The notes: generated by a model from the letters alone, not told the origin. Positions 8,106 to 17,480 are shown, numbered from the stretch's first letter. The stretch: DNA of 64,000 nucleotides from Onstottus_B arcticum (GCA_038040485.1 JBBPIE010000020.1:58899-122898), one strand, 5' to 3'. Numbers and translations: made by a program.

Positions 8106-9647
8106 ATGTCTTCAACGTCCGACCAAACTGGTGAAATAAGAAAGCTCACGACGCTGCTGGAGATCAGCCAGGCGTTGTCAGGAACCCTCGACCTGAAAGC
8201 CGGCCTCCATCGCGTTCTCGACGTGCTGGAGAAGCATCACGCTCTGGTCAGTAGCGCGGTGATGCTTCTGCGCGAAGACTCGAAGGAAATCTCGATAGAA
8301 GCGGCGTGCGGGCTGACCGCTGATGGCCAGCGCGCTCGGTATCGGCTGGGCGAGGGTATCACGGGCCGGGTTGTCGAAAGCGGCAAGTCGGTCGTCGTCC
8401 CGCAAGCCAGCCACGAGCCGCTGTTCCTCGGACGAGCAACGCCGACTCGAGCGATCAACAAACACGAAATCACTTTTATTTGCGTTCCGATAACCGTGAA
8501 CCGCAAGACGCTCGGCGCGCTCGCCGCGGTTCTGCGTTACAAGAAAGACCGGGATTACGATCGCGAAGTGAAGTTCTTGCGCGTGGCCAGTTCGATGATT
8601 GCTCAGGCGCTCAAGATCCATCACATGGTCGAGATGGACAAGCAAAAGCTGCTGGACGAGAACATCCATCTCCGACAGGAGCTAAAGCAACGCTACGATT
8701 TCTCCAACCTCATCGGCAACAGCGGACCGATGCGGCAGGTCTACGAACAGATTGCCCAGGTAGCTCCGACAAATACAACGGTGTTGATTCGCGGCGAGTC
8801 GGGAACTGGCAAGGAAATGATCGCGCACGCAATTCACTACAGCTCGCCACGAGCCAAGAAGCCGTTTATCAAGGTGAGTTGCGCGGCGCTTCCGGAGAGC
8901 CTGATCGAATCGGAGCTGTTCGGCTACGAGAAGGGAGCGTTCACCGGCGCGGCGGCGCGTAAGAAAGGCCGCTTCGAGATGGCAGAAGGCGGGACTCTGT
9001 TTCTTGACGAGATAGGCGAGCTTAGCCAGGCCACCCAGATCAAGTTGCTGCGAGTGCTTCAAGAGCGCGAATACGAACGGCTCGGCGGAACCGAAACCAT
9101 CAAATCGAACGTCCGGCCAATCGCCGCCACAAACAAAGATCTCGAGTTGGCGATGCGCGAAGGGACTTTCCGAGAGGACTTGTACTATCGGCTCAACGTG
9201 TTTGCGATCTACCTGCCTCCGCTTCGCGAACGGCGGCCCGACATCCTGGAGCTGGCCGAGCACTTCGTCGACAAGTACTCGCGCGAGCATCACAAGCGAA
9301 TCAAGCGCATCTCGACTCCCGCAATCGACATGCTCTCGTCGTATCACTGGCCGGGCAACGTTCGAGAACTCGAGAACTGCATCGAGCGCACTTTGCTCGT
9401 CTGCGAAGGCAATGTGATTCACGGGCACCACCTGCCTCCTACGTTGCAGACTGCCTCCGCAAGCGACACGGTCACGCGGTTGTCGCTCAGCACGGCTGTC
9501 GAGGCTTACGAGAAGGACCTGATTCAAGACGCGCTCAAAACTGCCCGGGGCAATCGCGTACGCGCCGCCAAGCTTCTCGACACGACCGAGCGCATACTCG
9601 GCTACAAAGTTAAGAAGTACGACATCGACAACCACCGCTTTCGCTAG
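8106..9647 (+). CDS. Sigma-54-dependent activator, NifA/NtrC type (GAF-AAA+-Fis)
   Basis: 513 aa. An N-terminal GAF sensor (about 20-165) is followed by a coiled linker, an AAA+ sigma-54 interaction domain (about 195-430) and a Fis-type HTH at the end (KLLDTTERILGYKVKKY). The AAA+ domain has Walker A GESGTGKE, the sigma-54 contact loop GAFTGA, Walker B GGTLFLDEIGEL and the WPGNVRELEN sensor motif. GAF plus this HTH ending resembles NifA-like activators. There is no phosphoacceptor receiver domain, so control is by GAF ligand or partner protein (inference). Its position between gltB and amtB, with sigma-54-like sites ahead of itself and amtB, argues for control of nitrogen assimilation. No nif structural genes are visible, so nifA is not asserted. 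Confidence 0.93.
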   Translation: MSSTSDQTGEIRKLTTLLEISQALSGTLDLKAGLHRVLDVLEKHHALVSSAVMLLREDSKEISIEAACGLTADGQRARYRLGEGITGRVVESGKSVVVPQASHEPLFLGRATPTRAINKHEITFICVPITVNRKTLGALAAVLRYKKDRDYDREVKFLRVASSMIAQALKIHHMVEMDKQKLLDENIHLRQELKQRYDFSNLIGNSGPMRQVYEQIAQVAPTNTTVLIRGESGTGKEMIAHAIHYSSPRAKKPFIKVSCAALPESLIESELFGYEKGAFTGAAARKKGRFEMAEGGTLFLDEIGELSQATQIKLLRVLQEREYERLGGTETIKSNVRPIAATNKDLELAMREGTFREDLYYRLNVFAIYLPPLRERRPDILELAEHFVDKYSREHHKRIKRISTPAIDMLSSYHWPGNVRELENCIERTLLVCEGNVIHGHHLPPTLQTASASDTVTRLSLSTAVEAYEKDLIQDALKTARGNRVRAAKLLDTTERILGYKVKKYDIDNHRFR

Positions 9648-9668
9648 ACAGCCGTCTTCCTACAATTC

Positions 9669-9694
9669 TGTCGGCCACCTGCCCTGAGCCGACA
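9669..9694. promoter_or_regulatory. Inverted repeat upstream of amtB: enhancer site or stem-loop
   Basis: TGTCGGC (9669-9675) and GCCGACA (9688-9694) are perfect inverted arms around 12 nt, about 100 bp upstream of the sigma-54-like site. That is a suitable place for an enhancer-binding protein. It is also just after the activator stop codon, but no T run follows, which argues against an intrinsic terminator. Confidence 0.4.
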
Positions 9695-9789
9695 ATCTTG
9701 TATGCCCGACCGATTATCCCGGCTTCCTCGCCACTTCTGAAGCGCTGCAAAACCCCGCCAAACGAGCCCTATCGCTTCCTGCGGCCCAC

Positions 9790-9805
9790 TGGAACGGCGG
9801 TTGCC
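9790..9805 (+). promoter_or_regulatory. Candidate sigma-54 promoter of amtB
   Basis: TGGAACGGCGGTTGCC matches TGGCACG-N4-TTGCW at all but two of the fixed positions, with correct -24/-12 spacing. It lies 43 bp before the amtB ATG and directly downstream of a sigma-54 activator gene. Confidence 0.6.
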
Positions 9806-9848
9806 CTGAAGTAACCGTCTTTCTCTATTCACCGCCCCGGGAGGATTG

Positions 9849-11348
9849 ATGAAGGTCAGAAAGAGAACGTGGCTTTTAGCCGGCTTGTTGGTGGCTGCCG
9901 TGTTTCCGCTCGGGGCTTACGCGCAGGAGACCGCAGTTGACGACCGGCTGAAAAGGCTCGAGGACGCGGCAACGGCGGCGCAGTCCGCGGCGGACAACGG
10001 CTGGATGCTGGTCTGCTGCGCGCTGGTCTTGTTGATGACCGGACCTGGGCTCGCGCTGTTCTACGGCGGACTGGTGAATCGGAAGAACGTGCTGGCGACG
10101 ATGATGCAGAGCTTTGTGCTGATGGCAGTCGTCACGGTGCTCTGGTTCACCTTCGGCTACAGCATCTCGTTTGGCAGCGGCGACGCGGTTGTAGGCGGGC
10201 TCGGTCATGTGTTCTTGCGAGGCGTCGGGATCGAGCCGAACGCCGACTATGCGCCGACCATACCGCACCAGACCTTCATGATGTTTCAGTTGATGTTTGC
10301 AATCATCACGCCCGCGCTAATCACAGGAGCCTTCGCGGAGCGAATCAGGTTCAAAGCCATGTTGGCGTTTACGATTCTGTGGACGATCGTTGTTTACAAT
10401 CCGCTGGCCCACATGGTTTGGGGAAAAGGTGGCTTGTTCAACGCGGCGCTCGGCGGCCGGTTTCCGGCGTTGGACTTCGCAGGCGGAACCGTCGTCCATA
10501 TCAGTTCCGGCGTGTCAGCGCTGGTGTGCGCGATCTACATTGGCAAGCGCGCCGGTTACCCGTCGATTCAATCGCCGCCGCACAACCTTGTCCTCAGTTT
10601 GATCGGTGCGTGTTTGTTATGGGTCGGCTGGTTTGGTTTCAACGCGGGCAGCGCGGTGTCGGCCGGCGGGCTCGCTACGAGCGCGTTCGTAGCGACTCAC
10701 TTCGCGGCGGCAAGCGGAGTGCTCGGTTGGATGGCCGCGGAGTGGGTGCGAACCAAAAGACCATCAGTGCTTGGAGCAATATCCGGCGCTGTTGCGGGTT
10801 TGGTCGCAGTCACTCCTGCGTCGGGCTTCGTGACTCCGGCCTCGGCTCTGGTGATTGGCTTGATAGGAGGCGCCGTTTGCCACGTGATGACGACCGCGGT
10901 CAAGCAACGATTCGGATACGACGATTCGCTCGACGTATTCGGAGTGCACGGTGTGGCCGGCACGCTCGGAGCGCTGCTGACCGGCGTGTTCGCGACGCTG
11001 ACGGTCAACCCGATATTCAAAGACCCGAACGGCCTGCCGCTGCCAGTGGGCGCAATCGACGGGAACACGCATCAGATAATCAACCAGATGATAGCGATTG
11101 GCGCGTCGTGGGTGATTGCCGCAGCCGGCACGCTGGCCGTGTTGAAGCTGGTCGACGTCACGATCGGCCTCAGAGTCAGTGAAAAGGAAGAATCGATCGG
11201 TTTGGACCTCACCCAGCACGGCGAGGAGGCTTATGCGTTCGGCGCCGCGCCCGAGTTTGCGTTTATGAATGAGTTGGCCCCCGATCTTCCCGCGCCAACT
11301 CAAAACGGGTTGGGCTCGATGCCAACGCTTAGCGAAGCCGGCGATTGA
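9849..11348 (+). CDS. amtB: Ammonium transporter
   Basis: 499 aa from the ATG at 9849 (GGGAGG just upstream). A cleavable signal peptide (ends near GAYAQ) precedes a short charged helix and then the 11-helix Amt core. Family motifs: GLALFYGGLVNRKN, TGAFAERIRF, and the two pore histidines in NPLAHMVW and FGVHGVAGTLGALLTGVF. Channels NH4+/NH3 across the inner membrane. The preceding sigma-54-type promoter and activator indicate induction under nitrogen limitation. The usual glnK partner is absent; a 71-aa unrecognised ORF follows 52 bp later. Confidence 0.96.
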   Translation: MKVRKRTWLLAGLLVAAVFPLGAYAQETAVDDRLKRLEDAATAAQSAADNGWMLVCCALVLLMTGPGLALFYGGLVNRKNVLATMMQSFVLMAVVTVLWFTFGYSISFGSGDAVVGGLGHVFLRGVGIEPNADYAPTIPHQTFMMFQLMFAIITPALITGAFAERIRFKAMLAFTILWTIVVYNPLAHMVWGKGGLFNAALGGRFPALDFAGGTVVHISSGVSALVCAIYIGKRAGYPSIQSPPHNLVLSLIGACLLWVGWFGFNAGSAVSAGGLATSAFVATHFAAASGVLGWMAAEWVRTKRPSVLGAISGAVAGLVAVTPASGFVTPASALVIGLIGGAVCHVMTTAVKQRFGYDDSLDVFGVHGVAGTLGALLTGVFATLTVNPIFKDPNGLPLPVGAIDGNTHQIINQMIAIGASWVIAAAGTLAVLKLVDVTIGLRVSEKEESIGLDLTQHGEEAYAFGAAPEFAFMNELAPDLPAPTQNGLGSMPTLSEAGD

Positions 11349-11400
11349 CTGCTATGCGCTTGCGATTTGACACACACATGCGAAAGGAGAACTGATTGAT

Positions 11401-11616
11401 ATGGAAAACAAACGTGGAGAATTGATGTCGATACTACTTCACCAGAGGGAGCGATGCGAATCTGACGCAGAGTTTCGGACCTACCTGCTGGAATCCGCCC
11501 GGACGCTGGCTCATGATCTCGCGACTTTTGGAGTTGAGGTTTCAGTGAGACCGGTTTCGGTGAGGGCGGCAAGAAACGCCGGGGACTGGAATCCCCTCAA
11601 GATCGGTTGCGAGTAG
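11401..11616 (+). CDS. Small hypothetical protein downstream of amtB
   Basis: 71 aa, starting MENKRGELMSILLHQRER. An AAAGGAG site lies 11-14 nt upstream. The first half is charged and probably helical (LHQRERCESDAEFRTYLLES), and the C terminus ends NPLKIGCE. No membrane segment or known domain is visible. It lies where glnK normally follows amtB, but has none of the PII signatures. It could be a regulator or a membrane-adjacent partner, or only a chance ORF; the spacing and ribosome site favour a real gene. Confidence 0.5.
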   Translation: MENKRGELMSILLHQRERCESDAEFRTYLLESARTLAHDLATFGVEVSVRPVSVRAARNAGDWNPLKIGCE

Positions 11617-11677
11617 CCAATGGAGGCAATAATACGCAAGCAGCGGACTCTTCCGGGAAGATCTCAGAAGGGCTGGA

Positions 11678-14383
11678 TCACTTCTTTTTCAGCGCCGCCA
11701 TCCAGTTGGACACCACGGTAATAGGCCGCGCGCTCTCCTTGTCGACAAAGCTGCAAACGAGAAACTTCTGGCCATTGTCGGCAACAACGTAATCATTTCT
11801 ATCGCCCGTGCTTGACTTTGCGGGGACGAAGAGTTCAAACAGTTCAACCGGGATGCCGGCCTCGAAAGCGGCTCCGGATGTTAGCGACACTGACATCAGT
11901 TTCTTGGCTGATGACAGATAGAAAAGCTCCTTACCGTCGCGCCGCCATTTAGGCTGATCGCCGCCACCTGTTGAAATCGGCCACTTGCCGCCCGAGCCGG
12001 CAAAGCTCTGCACGTATACTTCGGGGCGCCCGGACTCATCTGAGACATAGGCGACCCACCGCCCGTCAGGAGAAAACTGCGAGTGCGTGTCGTTGAACTC
12101 TGTTTGAAGAAACGGGAACGGTTTGCGGTCGCCAGTCATCGGCAACACCCAGAGATCGAACTTTGTCTTCGGGTCGTTAGACTCATAAAGAATGTATCGC
12201 CCATCAAGTGACCAGTCATCAGCATACAAGTCAACACCCGTATGCAGCAGAGGCTCTTCATTGCCCGTCCCCGCCGAATTCTTTTGATAGAGATCTTGTT
12301 GACCGTTGCGATTTGAAGAGAATACGATGCGCGTTCCATCCGACGACCAAAGGGGGCAGACTTCCTGCGAAGGATTGAATGTGAATCTCGTAGTTGTGCC
12401 GCGCAACCGGTCAAGCAACCATATATCTCCTGACTTTGGCTGCGATTCTGCTTTGCCAAATACGACTCGTTTCTCGTCCGGTGAGAGACAAGGCTCGGTA
12501 TAAGTCCCTGGCTCGCCCATAGGAGTAAGTTGCTTACTGGCCCGGTCGACCCAGTTAAATTGAACGATCGGACTGACGCCAGCTCGGTAAGCCAATACTC
12601 CATTATCCGAAACCGAAAAAGCTCCGTAACCCGTCGGGCCGGATTCGCCATACAATTCTATATCTTCTGCCACCGGGTAAGCGTCCCCCGAAAGTTTGAG
12701 ATTGCGTTCATCAAACGATTGGGCCATCAACGTTTTGTCGCGAATGAAAAGCACGTGTCGCCGGTCATTGGCGTTTGCGCTGCCGGCGGAAGCGAGAATC
12801 GCGCGTGATTCGCAGTCGAACAGAAGTCTTCTCTCGCTCGAATCAAGCGACCCAACAAAGATCGCCTTACCCTCTTCTCCGGCGGCTCGGGCGAAATACA
12901 GAAAGTGGCGGCCATCGGAAAGAAAGTAAGGCCATCGATGAGAATTTTCTTTGCGTGAAGGATCAAATTCGGTGAGCGGCGATGGTGTCCCGCCGGCCGA
13001 AGAAACCTTGTAGAGCGGTGTTGTGAAATCAGGCGTAAAGATTATTGTGCCCTCTCTGTTCCACGCTCCGCCTCGAGGACTGCCTGTTACATCGCAGAGG
13101 GTTTGAGGACGACTGCCGGAAATATCAATCTTCTTGAGTTTGTTCTCGGCGAAAAAACCTATGAACCGGCTGTCCGGAGACCAGAAGGGGAACTCAGCGC
13201 CCTCTGTTCCGCCGAGCGCTTTTGGCGTGACGCTGTCGAGTGATCGAATCCATAGGCTGACTTTTCCATCCGCGTCCTTCGCAGTGAAGGCAAGCAATCG
13301 CCCATCCGGCGAAATGGCCGATGAATCACCAAAGGTACCTTTCTCAGGAGGCGGAATATTGAAGCGCATGCCGCCAGTCTCTACCGGCGCGCGGTGAAAC
13401 ACATACGGTATCGCCAGAATCACTGCCGCGGCGAGAAGCACAGCCGCGACGATCCACGCAGTGCGCTCGCGGCTTTGCGAACGAGTCGAGGGAGAAACTT
13501 GTAAGCCCGCTTGCGAGCCACCTTCGGCAATCCACTTGAGCTCCTGAGTGAGGTCGTGAGCGGACTGCCATCGGTCATCCGGGTCTTTCGCCAGGCAAGT
13601 CTTCACCACGCGATCGAGAGCGGGAGGCGTCATCCGCTGACTCGTCGAAATCGTAGGCGACTCGTCGCGAAGTATGGCTCCAATCAAACTCGCCTGGCTC
13701 TTACCTGTGAAAGCCTTCTTTGCAGTCGCCATCTCGTAGACGACCGCTCCAAACGCAAAGATGTCCGTGCGCGCATCTGCGTCTTGCCCCTCTAACTGCT
13801 CCGGGGCCATATACTGGAACGTGCCGAGGATGGCGCCCTCTCCTGTAAGACTCACGCGCTCGGTTAGCACATTGGATAAACCGGAGAACACAGAGCCTGA
13901 GTTATTGTCTTGAAACTTGGCTAGTCCGAAATCGAGCAGTTTCGCTCCCGATTTGGTGAGCATGATGTTGCCGGGTTTTAGATCACGATGAACTATTCCC
14001 TGGCGGTGGGCCTTGTCCAAAGCGTCAGCCATCTGGATTGCGTATCGCAGGACCTGATCTATAGGCAGCGGGCCTCTGGCAAGGCGGTCTGCGAGGGATT
14101 CGCCCTCGATGTACTCCATCACGAGATAGTCAATGCCGTCTTCGCGCCCAACATCGTACAGGGTGCAAATATTTGAATGAGAAAGGCTCGACACGGCGCG
14201 AGCTTCTCGCTCGAATCGCTGCCGCAGTTCAGAGTTGTCCGCAAGATGAGAAGGCAAGACTTTGATCGCGACTACTCGATCCAGTCTGGTGTCTTTGGCG
14301 CGGTATACCTCACCCATCCCGCCGGCGCCGAGTGGAGCAACTATTTCGTAAGGGCCTAATCGTCTGCCTGCGGATAGTGTCAT
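11678..14383 (-). CDS. Ser/Thr protein kinase with PD40 beta-propeller
   Basis: 901 aa. Hanks-type kinase domain at about 1-275: glycine loop PLGAGGMGEVYRA, catalytic Lys in VAIKVLP, HRDLKPGN, DFGLA and the APE-type stretch MAPEQLEG. One transmembrane helix follows at about 310-332 (WIVAAVLLAAAVILAIPYVF). The remaining 560 residues are periplasmic PD40/WD40-like repeats with recurring SPDGR and WSPDS segments (for example FSPDGRWVAYVSDES). This architecture is very common in Acidobacteriota. It probably senses an external ligand and phosphorylates cytosolic targets; no target is identified. It converges with the amtB block. Confidence 0.93.
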   Translation of the reverse strand: MTLSAGRRLGPYEIVAPLGAGGMGEVYRAKDTRLDRVVAIKVLPSHLADNSELRQRFEREARAVSSLSHSNICTLYDVGREDGIDYLVMEYIEGESLADRLARGPLPIDQVLRYAIQMADALDKAHRQGIVHRDLKPGNIMLTKSGAKLLDFGLAKFQDNNSGSVFSGLSNVLTERVSLTGEGAILGTFQYMAPEQLEGQDADARTDIFAFGAVVYEMATAKKAFTGKSQASLIGAILRDESPTISTSQRMTPPALDRVVKTCLAKDPDDRWQSAHDLTQELKWIAEGGSQAGLQVSPSTRSQSRERTAWIVAAVLLAAAVILAIPYVFHRAPVETGGMRFNIPPPEKGTFGDSSAISPDGRLLAFTAKDADGKVSLWIRSLDSVTPKALGGTEGAEFPFWSPDSRFIGFFAENKLKKIDISGSRPQTLCDVTGSPRGGAWNREGTIIFTPDFTTPLYKVSSAGGTPSPLTEFDPSRKENSHRWPYFLSDGRHFLYFARAAGEEGKAIFVGSLDSSERRLLFDCESRAILASAGSANANDRRHVLFIRDKTLMAQSFDERNLKLSGDAYPVAEDIELYGESGPTGYGAFSVSDNGVLAYRAGVSPIVQFNWVDRASKQLTPMGEPGTYTEPCLSPDEKRVVFGKAESQPKSGDIWLLDRLRGTTTRFTFNPSQEVCPLWSSDGTRIVFSSNRNGQQDLYQKNSAGTGNEEPLLHTGVDLYADDWSLDGRYILYESNDPKTKFDLWVLPMTGDRKPFPFLQTEFNDTHSQFSPDGRWVAYVSDESGRPEVYVQSFAGSGGKWPISTGGGDQPKWRRDGKELFYLSSAKKLMSVSLTSGAAFEAGIPVELFELFVPAKSSTGDRNDYVVADNGQKFLVCSFVDKESARPITVVSNWMAALKKK

Positions 14384-14464
14384 CTGTCGCAGCTAGCTTA
14401 TACCGGGTGCCCTGTTTGTCAATCCGTGCAAAGCGATGGCGGGCGGTGCCTTATTTCGACGTTT

Positions 14465-14560
14465 TCTCTGCGTAACCTTCGTGTCTCCGCGTCTCCACGG
14501 CAAACCAAAACCGAATACTACTCACCCAGAGTCGCTGAGCACGCAGAGGTGACGCAGAGA
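14465..14560. repeat. Degraded CTCTGCGT/CGCAGAG inverted repeat (family C)
   Basis: TCTCTGCG with GTGTCTCCGCGTCTCC (14465-14498) faces ACGCAGAG and ACGCAGAGA (14540-14560) as imperfect inverted arms. The wording resembles the better-preserved repeat at 38271-38347. It is the only structure seen in the 216 bp between the kinase and the reductase. Confidence 0.5.
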
Positions 14561-14599
14561 ATTGAAGTCAGGACACTACCAAACTACTAACTGGCCTGT

Positions 14600-15520
14600 T
14601 CACCACTCCTCTTTTTCAAACCGCATCCCCGTTTGACCTGCGGTCCACTCGATGTCCGCCATGCCGGCAGGGTTGCCGCAGGTGAGGACTACAGTAAAAG
14701 ACGGGTCGATCCTCTTCTGCAGCATCGCGAGCGGCCGCTCGCGTGGAAGTTCGGGAACAACCGCGTTCGGCTCAAGCGGCGGGAAGCCAAAAATATGGCG
14801 GAGCAGATTGTTTGCCCGGCCAATGCCCAGTCGCACGTCCTCGCGGTCGCGCGCGGTAGGACGACTCACCGAGGGAACGTAAACGAAGTCGAGCGCGTTC
14901 GCCGCCTCGATATCCAGTAGCTCCTGGTGATAGGCGAGTTCCTCATAGGTCCGGTTTGCGGTTAGCAGCGTGTAGCGTGTTTGCGTTCCGCCGTCGCGGC
15001 GTGCTTCGAAGTGAAGATGCTTCACCATCGACACAAATGGCGCGAGTCCGGTTCCGGTCGCCACCATCAGCACGTGCTCGAAGCCTGCCGCGCGTTTGGC
15101 CAGCGTGAAATCGCCCACAATCCGTTCCATATAGCTGAGCCGGTCGCTGGCATCGTCCTCAATGCGGAAGAGCGACCCGGTAAATCGCCCCGGCCCGCCT
15201 TCAAGCGTTCGTTCGACCACGATATAGAACTCGAGGTAGTTGCCTTGCTCGGTCTCGAAGGGAGCCGACGAGATCGAATACGAGTGCGTGACCGAACCGC
15301 GCTTCTGCTTCCCGTCCGAATCGAGGTCCGGGATGTACCGCACTTCAGTCCCTTCTTTCACCTTCTTCGTGAGCAGGCAATCGTCACGGCGGAGAGCAAT
15401 GCTCTGGCCCGCTTCGAAACGAGGAAACGTGGTTCCATCAAGCGGTACCAGGCGGAAGACAGCCAGGCTCTCTGAGAGCTTGTGCCAATCGACGATGCGT
15501 CCCGGCCTCCATTCAGGCAT
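14600..15520 (-). CDS. Ferredoxin--NADP+ reductase-like flavoprotein
   Basis: 306 aa from the ATG at 15520 (MPEWRPGRIVDW), with GGAAGG about 10 nt upstream. A longer frame to 15598 exists but its extra residues look unconserved. FAD-binding domain with HSYSISSAP, then an NAD(P)-binding domain with VATGTGLAPFVSMV and the C-terminal VVLTCGNPAGM. Predicted to pass electrons between NADPH and ferredoxin or a similar carrier in the cytoplasm. No ferredoxin gene is adjacent, so the partner is unknown. A benzoate-dioxygenase-type reductase is an alternative, but no 2Fe-2S domain is present. Confidence 0.8.
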   Translation of the reverse strand: MPEWRPGRIVDWHKLSESLAVFRLVPLDGTTFPRFEAGQSIALRRDDCLLTKKVKEGTEVRYIPDLDSDGKQKRGSVTHSYSISSAPFETEQGNYLEFYIVVERTLEGGPGRFTGSLFRIEDDASDRLSYMERIVGDFTLAKRAAGFEHVLMVATGTGLAPFVSMVKHLHFEARRDGGTQTRYTLLTANRTYEELAYHQELLDIEAANALDFVYVPSVSRPTARDREDVRLGIGRANNLLRHIFGFPPLEPNAVVPELPRERPLAMLQKRIDPSFTVVLTCGNPAGMADIEWTAGQTGMRFEKEEW

Positions 15521-15686
15521 CTGCTTGATTCCTTCCCTTTGGCTTTGTCCAACCGTGCGATCACCTCGCCGGCCTTCATTGAGAGTATCCAAGAGCATGA
15601 AACAATCAGCAATGAAGGTTTGCTTGGAAAGAGTAGGCGGTGAGTGTAGACTAAGCCCCCAGCGCGGAATGCTCTAACAGTATCCG

Positions 15687-17045
15687 GTGAAGCCTAAACA
15701 ACACTCTTACTCTGACAAACAGCTCGATACGCTCGAGCGCCTCACGTTTGATTACTTCCTGAAGGAAACGAATCCGGAGAACGGTCTCGTCCCGGACAGC
15801 ACGCGTCAGGGATCGCCCTGCAGTATCGGTCCAACCGGGTTCGCGCTAGCCGCTTATCCCATCGGCGTCGAGCGTGGATTCATAACGCGCGCCGGCGCGA
15901 TAAAGCGCACGCTCACGACACTGCGGTTTTTCTGGAACAGCTCGCAGGGTCCTGAGCCTGACGCCACCGGCTACAAGGGTTTCTACTACCACTTCCTCGA
16001 CATGAAGACCGGCCGCCGCACGTGGAACTGCGAACTGTCGACGATCGATTCGACCTTCTTGATCGCCGGAGCGCTGACCGCCGCGCAGTATTTCGATCGC
16101 GACACCAAAGCTGAGCGCGAGATTCGGACGCTAGGCGACGCGATCTATCGGCGCGCCGACTGGCAATGGGCACAGAACGGCGGAGCGACTGTCACGCACG
16201 GCTGGACCCCCGAGCGCGGCTTCATCAAGTATCGTTGGCAAGGCTACAGCGAAGCCTTGATTCTTTACGTGCTGGGCCTCGCCTCGCCAACTCATCCGTT
16301 GCCCGCCGAGAGCTACCAGGCATGGACCGGGACCTATGAGTGGAGGAGTCTTTACGGTCATGAGTTTCTGTACGCGGGTCCGCTCTTCATCCATCAGCTT
16401 TCGCACATGTGGATCGACTTTCGCGGCATTCAGGACGAGTACATGCGCGACAAAGCGATCGACTATTTCGAGAACAGCCGCCGCGCTACTTACATCCAGC
16501 AGCAGTACGCGATCCGCAACCCGAGAGGCTTCGCCGGTTATGGTGAATATCTTTGGGGAATCACAGCGAGTGATGGTCCCGGACCATCGCGCAAGAAGAT
16601 CGGTGGCAAGGTGGTGAGGTTCTATGACTACGAAGCGCGAGGCATACCCGACGGTCCGGATGACGGCACGTTGGCTCCGTGGGCGGTGATCGCGTCGCTT
16701 CCATTCGCACCCGAGATCGTGTTGCCGTCGATCAGCTATTTCGACGATGCCTATCCAGAGATGACCAGCAAGTACGGCTTCAAGTGCAGTTTCAACCCGA
16801 CGTTTTCGACGGCGTCAGGCAAGGAGAAGGGTTCGGACAAGGAAATAGGTACGGGCAAGGAATGGATCTCAAAGGGCTACTACGGTCTTGATCAAGGCCC
16901 GATAGTATTGATGATAGAGAACTATCGCTCAGGATTTCTTTGGCGGCTGATTCGCGACTGCCCGTACATAGTCCAAGGGCTTAGTCGTGCAGGTTTTTCC
17001 GGCGGCTGGCTGAGCGATATTGAGCCTCAAGCGTTACGTTCTTGA
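15687..17045 (+). CDS. Glycoamylase-like glycoside hydrolase (GH144-like)
   Basis: 452 aa, GTG start at 15687; an in-frame TAA 12 nt upstream leaves no other start. The alpha/alpha-barrel family signatures are visible: TFDYFLKETNPENGLVPD near the N terminus, GPTGFALAAYPIGVERG, SALTIDSTFL-type core (ELSTIDSTFLIAGAL), HGWTPE and the terminal GPIVLMIENYRSGFLWRL. This family includes endo-beta-1,2-glucanases and the C-terminal part of cyclic glucan synthases. No signal peptide is seen, so intracellular turnover of a beta-glucan is possible. A decayed second copy of its 3' end lies at 20470-20608. Confidence 0.85.
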   Translation: MKPKQHSYSDKQLDTLERLTFDYFLKETNPENGLVPDSTRQGSPCSIGPTGFALAAYPIGVERGFITRAGAIKRTLTTLRFFWNSSQGPEPDATGYKGFYYHFLDMKTGRRTWNCELSTIDSTFLIAGALTAAQYFDRDTKAEREIRTLGDAIYRRADWQWAQNGGATVTHGWTPERGFIKYRWQGYSEALILYVLGLASPTHPLPAESYQAWTGTYEWRSLYGHEFLYAGPLFIHQLSHMWIDFRGIQDEYMRDKAIDYFENSRRATYIQQQYAIRNPRGFAGYGEYLWGITASDGPGPSRKKIGGKVVRFYDYEARGIPDGPDDGTLAPWAVIASLPFAPEIVLPSISYFDDAYPEMTSKYGFKCSFNPTFSTASGKEKGSDKEIGTGKEWISKGYYGLDQGPIVLMIENYRSGFLWRLIRDCPYIVQGLSRAGFSGGWLSDIEPQALRS

Positions 17046-17172
17046 CGGATGAACTCATCTCCTTCTCGTGCGGTCGCAAAGCGGCCGCGCCCTGAACCGA
17101 ACAAACGAAAGGTAGTCGGTGCTTCATAATCCTGGCCGCGCATCGTCCGGCATGGGCTGAGAACCAACTTCG

Positions 17173-17472
17173 TTACGCGACCTTCGACCGAGGCCGCACG
17201 ACGAGCGACACCCAGACGCCAGTCCGGCCCAGCATGTTGACAAGTGTATCAATGCTGAAGAGATCGATCTTGCCGCGAAGCAAATCGCTTACTCGTGGCT
17301 GCGAAACCCCAAAGAGTTCAGCCGCTCCAGCCTGAGTGAGTCCGCGAGCCTCGATGAGCTTTTTTAGTCGAACCATGAGGTCCGCTCGAATGCGCAGATT
17401 AGCGGCTTCTTCCGCTGAGAACCCGAGGTCACCAAAGACATTGTCCGATGAATGTTGCGCCTTCTTTTTCAT
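17173..17472 (-). CDS. XRE-family antitoxin (HigA-like)
   Basis: 99 aa. A helix-turn-helix of the XRE/Cro type is at about 45-85 (LTQAGAAELFGVSQPRVSDLLRGK). The layout, with a longer N-terminal arm and the phrase GVSQPRVSDLLRGKIDLFSI, is typical of antitoxins paired with Gp49/RelE-like toxins. It starts 8 bp after the toxin gene (toxin first, as in higBA). It probably represses its own operon through the palindrome at 17817-17834 (inference). Confidence 0.85.
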   Translation of the reverse strand: MKKKAQHSSDNVFGDLGFSAEEAANLRIRADLMVRLKKLIEARGLTQAGAAELFGVSQPRVSDLLRGKIDLFSIDTLVNMLGRTGVWVSLVVRPRSKVA

Positions 17473-17480
17473 GTATCCTC

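Noticed and set aside
8106..9647. Calling the activator nifA
   Set aside because: The domain layout fits, but no nitrogenase genes are visible; gene context points to ammonium assimilation, so no symbol was given.
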